From Nitrospina sp. (GTDB lineage: Bacteria; Nitrospinota; Nitrospinia; Nitrospinales; JACRGP01), in NCBI GenBank assembly GCA_024648695.1, contig JACAVV010000010.1, positions 62,001 through 126,000 on the forward strand: a DNA stretch of 64,000 nucleotides, given 5' to 3'. The translations under genes and the position numbers were made by a program. The notes beneath the pieces are model-generated. The model ran no database searches, was not told the DNA's origin, and saw nothing but the letters and a program-made list of their open reading frames with translations. Each line of letters begins with the position of its first letter. Position 1 is the stretch's first letter. Positions 59,971-64,000 of this stretch are shown here, piece by piece.

Positions 59971-61509
59971 ATGGAAATTCCGTCCAACTGCATCCTCATA
60001 ATATTCGGAGCCTCAGGCGATCTTGCCAAGCGTAAACTGATTCCCGCCTTATTCAGTCTGCATATTCAAAACCGCTTGCCCGAAGGATTTGCGGTGCTGG
60101 GAATCGGACGCACTCCATTAGACGATACTGCATTTCGTGAACGTCTCTCAAAACAAGTTCACGAATTTTATTCCGGCGCTGTTGATGCCGAAGCCTGGTC
60201 TGCGTTTAGCCAGCGTTTATTTTACTTGACCATGTCTCCCGAAAACGCTGAAGATTACCCCCAGTTGAAGGAACGCCTGGCACAACTCGATGCCGAATAT
60301 AAAGTAGGTGGAAACTACATTTACTACCTTTCCATCGCGCCCAGCGTCTACGGGACCATCGTGACCAATCTGGGAAAACAGGGTTTGCAAAAGGAAGAGT
60401 CCTGCACCCAATGCTGGAAACGATTGATTATCGAAAAACCGTTTGGCTATGATCTTGCCTCTGGGCAAGAGTTAAACCGCAAAGTCCTCAAAGTGTTTCG
60501 TGAAGTGCAGGTGTATCGAATTGATCATTATCTGGGGAAAGAGACGGTGCAGAATATTTTAGTCTTTCGTTTTTCCAATGGAATCTTTGAACCCTTGTGG
60601 AACCGGAATTTCATAAGCCACATCGAGATTACTGCGGCTGAAAAAGCAGGTGTGGAAGGCCGGGGCGAATATTACGATTCGGCGGGAGTGATTCGAGACA
60701 TGGTTCAAAACCATTTACTGCAAGTGCTTGGGATCGTGGCTATGGAACCGCCCGCTTCCTTTCAAGCAGATACCGTCCGCAATGAAACGGTAAAAGTACT
60801 TTCTGCATTGCGACCTATCCGTCCGGAGAACATTGAGTCGCAAGTGATTCGTGGTCAATACGTTTCAGCAACCATTGAGGGGCAAAAGGTTCGGGGCTAT
60901 CGGGATGAGGACAAAGTTCCTCCTTATTCGAGAACTGAAACCTATATCGCCATGAAACTTTTCATCGACAATTGGAGGTGGGGCGGGGTCCCGTTTTTTA
61001 TCCGCGCCGGAAAACGCCTGCCAACACGTGTGACCGAGGTGGTTATCCATTTTAAGCCCACCCCCCAGATTTTATTCGAGGACCATGATGCACCCGCCCA
61101 ATCCATTCCCAATCAACTGATCATCCGCATTCAACCCAACGAAGGCATCTTGCTCAAGTTCGGCATGAAGCTTCCGGGCGCCGGGTTCCAGGTAAAAACG
61201 GTGAGCATGGATTTTCATTATGCCAACTTGTCGGACACACATGTTCCCGAAGCCTACGAACGTTTGCTTCTGGATTGCATGCTGGGAGATGCCACCTTGT
61301 ATGCCCGGCGCGATGCAGTAGAATCATGCTGGGAATTCATCGATCCGATTTTAAGAAAAGATGCAGAAAATTTGGAGTCGCGTATTTTCAGCTACCCAGC
61401 CGGGACCTGGGGACCACGGCAGGCAAATGATTTGTTTAACGGGTATTCCGACGGTTGGCGATCCCCCTGCAAAAACCTGGCGCAAGACGGGCAGTATTGT
61501 GAACTCTGA
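59971..61509 (+). CDS. zwf: Glucose-6-phosphate 1-dehydrogenase
   Basis: IIFGASGDLAKRKLIPALFSL; RIDHYLGKETVQNILVFRFSNGIFEPLWNRNFI. Confidence 0.96.
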   Translation: MEIPSNCILIIFGASGDLAKRKLIPALFSLHIQNRLPEGFAVLGIGRTPLDDTAFRERLSKQVHEFYSGAVDAEAWSAFSQRLFYLTMSPENAEDYPQLKERLAQLDAEYKVGGNYIYYLSIAPSVYGTIVTNLGKQGLQKEESCTQCWKRLIIEKPFGYDLASGQELNRKVLKVFREVQVYRIDHYLGKETVQNILVFRFSNGIFEPLWNRNFISHIEITAAEKAGVEGRGEYYDSAGVIRDMVQNHLLQVLGIVAMEPPASFQADTVRNETVKVLSALRPIRPENIESQVIRGQYVSATIEGQKVRGYRDEDKVPPYSRTETYIAMKLFIDNWRWGGVPFFIRAGKRLPTRVTEVVIHFKPTPQILFEDHDAPAQSIPNQLIIRIQPNEGILLKFGMKLPGAGFQVKTVSMDFHYANLSDTHVPEAYERLLLDCMLGDATLYARRDAVESCWEFIDPILRKDAENLESRIFSYPAGTWGPRQANDLFNGYSDGWRSPCKNLAQDGQYCEL

Positions 61510-62251
61510 GGAATCTACTCGAATTCATATTTTCCGGTCGCCCCAACTCCTGGCTGAAGCATTTGCTCAATCCTTGAAATTGGAAAGCATGAAAGCCAAT
61601 TTGGCCAAACGTGATATGAGCATCGTATTGGCTGGCGGCAGTACTCCAAAGATTGTTTACCAATGTTGGAACCAGATTCCCTTTCGGGACTTTATCTGCT
61701 GGAATACTTTGCAGTTTTATTGGGGCGACGAACGTTGTGTCCCACCCGACCACCCAGAGAGTAATTTCAAAATGGCGCAAGAGGCTTTTCTGGAGCCCTT
61801 AAAAATTCCTTCACATCAAATCCATCGAATCCGTGGCGAAGACCCACCCGATAAAGAAGCATTGCGGTACGGGAATATAGCGGAGAAACTGTTTATGGAA
61901 GGGCGTGACCCGGGTTTCGATTGGACCTTATTGGGAATAGGGACTGATGGTCACACCGCTTCAATATTCCCCCCATCCTTGTCCGATTCTAATCCCAAGA
62001 CGCCTTGTATCGTTGCCACTCACCCTGAAACCGGACAAAAAAGAATTTCCCTGACCCTTGAAACCTTAAACCGGTCGAAACGAGTCAGTTTTTTGGCAAC
62101 AGGAAAATCAAAAGCCGAAATTGTAAAGCAAGTTATTGAGTCGTCGAAAGCAGAAATTTATTACCCTGCCGCAAGGATACAATCGGCCAATGGTATCCTT
62201 GAATGGTACCTGGATGAAGACGCGGCTTGTTTGCTTGGGTCGGCTTATTAA
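61499..62251 (+). CDS. pgl: 6-phosphogluconolactonase
   Basis: VLAGGSTPKIVYQCW, FYWGDERCVPPDHPESNFKMAQEAFL, LGIGTDGHTASIFP; GTG start at 61499 overlapping zwf. Confidence 0.92.
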   Translation: MNSEESTRIHIFRSPQLLAEAFAQSLKLESMKANLAKRDMSIVLAGGSTPKIVYQCWNQIPFRDFICWNTLQFYWGDERCVPPDHPESNFKMAQEAFLEPLKIPSHQIHRIRGEDPPDKEALRYGNIAEKLFMEGRDPGFDWTLLGIGTDGHTASIFPPSLSDSNPKTPCIVATHPETGQKRISLTLETLNRSKRVSFLATGKSKAEIVKQVIESSKAEIYYPAARIQSANGILEWYLDEDAACLLGSAY

Positions 62252-62256
62252 TAAAA

Positions 62257-62544
62257 TCAAGTCTCATTAATCGATTTTGGGTTGATGCGGATGCTTTTCA
62301 ACGAGCGAAGTTTTTCCATCAATTTGTGTTGGCGGAGGTGCGGCAGGATATCGTTGGGCGCTATGGTCTGGATAAAATGTTTGTGGACCTGGACGAAAAA
62401 TCTGGAGCCTTCCAGGTACACGGTATAACCGAAGCAGTTGGTGTACTGCAAATCTTCGGGTCCCTCAATTTCCTTGATCCCGAAAACTAAAAAATACTCC
62501 CGCAAGGCATACTCAAAATATTTTAACTCATTTGGGATGTCCAT
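62257..62544 (-). CDS. Hypothetical 95 aa protein
   Basis: Conserved-looking ORF between convergent pgl and the molybdoenzyme gene. Confidence 0.5.
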   Translation of the reverse strand: MDIPNELKYFEYALREYFLVFGIKEIEGPEDLQYTNCFGYTVYLEGSRFFVQVHKHFIQTIAPNDILPHLRQHKLMEKLRSLKSIRINPKSINET

Positions 62545-62552
62545 AACGGGTT

Positions 62553-63605
62553 TTACGCTACCAGTATTTCAATGCGATGAATCCCTGACGTCCCTGAGGG
62601 GAACGGGTCTCTGGCATCGTCCCTTTGAATTCCGCTGAATTGATCTGCCGCGCGAACGGCTATGGGATAGCGTCCTGGCCCAGGAAACTCGCAGGGAAAT
62701 GACCAAAACACCCAGGAATACTTTGACTGGGCCGGTTCCAGTTTGGCGAGCGACCAGGTTTTCTCGCTATCCAGCGATACTTGTACATATTGGATTCCCC
62801 GGTCACCGGAAAAGGCTATTCCTTTTATTACCAGCTTACGTGAAAACACCCAGCTTTGATGTTCGGGATAATCGATCCGCGAGAACAGATTCACTTTCGC
62901 CTTGGCGGACCAGCCTTTTTCGTTCCAATAACCTTTAAAACTGTCTTTGGAAACTTCCATTTCACGGATCCACTTGACCTGCTTGATGCCATAAAGTCCT
63001 GGTAAAATCAGGCGCAGGGGGAAACCATGTTCCAGGGTCAACACCTCTCCATTCATTTTATAAGCGAGAAGCGCACCGGGATGGTTGGTGGAGCTTAGGG
63101 GAATGCCCTCATAATAGCCATCTTCGCCACGCAGGATGAGGGTTTTGGAAAAGGCACGCGGTTCAATTTTCTCGATGAAATCTTTGAGAGGAATACCCTC
63201 CCAAAGCGCTGTGCCCATGGCACGCCCGCCAATGGGGTTGCCTATGCAGTTCAGTGTAATGATTTGTCTGGCGGAGGGGAATCTCTGAAGGTCCTGTAAA
63301 CTATAGGAACGAGCTTGCTGAACCTGGCCTTTAACATTCAAACGCCAATGACCGGCGCCTTTTTTCAGCGAATCCGGTGGCCCCGAATAATCTTCGACGT
63401 AAAAAAGCCGGGTGGGAGTGATGGGATCGGGCAGGCCACTGGAATCAAGAACCTTCGGCACCATACCCGCCTGCGCCTTGCCCGGCGAGGCGAGCAAGCC
63501 CGCCAAAAGAACCAGCAATTGATTTAGAAATTGCGCCCGATTGAATTTCCCCGGTTGAAATACACGGTCAACAGACTGGCAAAACCAGAGGAATGTTCTA
63601 ATCAC
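62553..63605 (-). CDS. Sulfite-oxidase-type molybdopterin oxidoreductase
   Basis: ITLNCIGNPIGGRAMGTALWEGIPLKDFIEKI and GFPLRLILPGLYGIKQVKWI. Confidence 0.85.
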   Translation of the reverse strand: MIRTFLWFCQSVDRVFQPGKFNRAQFLNQLLVLLAGLLASPGKAQAGMVPKVLDSSGLPDPITPTRLFYVEDYSGPPDSLKKGAGHWRLNVKGQVQQARSYSLQDLQRFPSARQIITLNCIGNPIGGRAMGTALWEGIPLKDFIEKIEPRAFSKTLILRGEDGYYEGIPLSSTNHPGALLAYKMNGEVLTLEHGFPLRLILPGLYGIKQVKWIREMEVSKDSFKGYWNEKGWSAKAKVNLFSRIDYPEHQSWVFSRKLVIKGIAFSGDRGIQYVQVSLDSEKTWSLAKLEPAQSKYSWVFWSFPCEFPGPGRYPIAVRAADQFSGIQRDDARDPFPSGTSGIHRIEILVA

Positions 63606-63608
63606 AAG

Positions 63609-64000
63609 CTAGGCGCAACAGGAATCGTTTCCTTTGGGCTCCTCGGTTTCAGGGTCATAGAAATGAAAATTCCCTGCATATGGAGGCATGCTCAAATAGC
63701 TGGCATCGATTTCATCCACTTCCACCGGTACACCTTTCAGAAAAGTCTGATCCTCGAAAGTCACCGATTCATAGGGGCCGGCATAAATAGCCATCACAGA
63801 TTTACAACAAGACGCCCCTTCGGGCACATCCGGCTTATAGCCTTTGAGAATGTAGGAATAAAACTTGATGCCTTCCACCTCTTTCCAAAGGTAGTCATAG
63901 GTCAGAGTGATGCCGGCAAACTCGCTGGATTGCGCAACTTCTTGAAACTCCGCCAGGGTCAGCGCGCCCGAAACACATTCTCCCCAAAGCTCCTGGTTCT
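63609..64000 (-). CDS. C-terminal part of an ArsM-like methyltransferase, runs off the window
   Basis: Open frame to window edge: NQELWGECVSGALTLAEFQEVAQSSEFAGITLTYDYLWKEVEGIKFYSYILKGYKP ... paired CC residues. Confidence 0.6.
   Translation of the reverse strand, partial: NQELWGECVSGALTLAEFQEVAQSSEFAGITLTYDYLWKEVEGIKFYSYILKGYKPDVPEGASCCKSVMAIYAGPYESVTFEDQTFLKGVPVEVDEIDASYLSMPPYAGNFHFYDPETEEPKGNDSCCA

Overview
The 64 kb window looks like a bacterial chromosome with one accessory island followed by mostly housekeeping genes. I could not assign a taxon.

Accessory part (about 1-15.4 kb):
- A complete acyl-homoserine-lactone quorum-sensing locus, luxR - 20 bp lux-box-like palindrome - luxI - 89 aa ORF - PhyH-type dioxygenase, all on the minus strand.
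- A divergent ankyrin-like gene coupled to a TPR-CHAT (caspase-like) protease gene.
- A membrane-protein / VWA / VWA cassette that leads into a TraG/VirD4-type coupling protein.
- A large serine integrase whose 3' end runs into the 3' end of the tmRNA gene (ssrA). This suggests an integrative element attached at ssrA whose left end lies outside the window.

Housekeeping and other genes after ssrA: purD, an amino-acid ABC transporter, a small glycan cluster, trxA, queG, an HDAC-like gene, a clpC-like gene, an AGCS symporter, waaF-like/murA/prmC/prfA/rpmE/rho, and gnd/zwf/pgl.

Smaller anomalies in this part:
- An AbrB/Doc toxin-antitoxin module lying between an intact gene and its decayed duplicate.
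- A RoxA-like dihaem cytochrome translationally coupled to a P450.
- A GC-rich, orphan dnaE2-like gene fused at its 3' end to a decayed caspase gene.
- A frameshifted DUF2628-like gene absent from the ORF track.
- A channel-like protein with a degenerate selectivity filter.

No CRISPR array or rRNA was seen. All family assignments are by eye from motifs; no searches were run.
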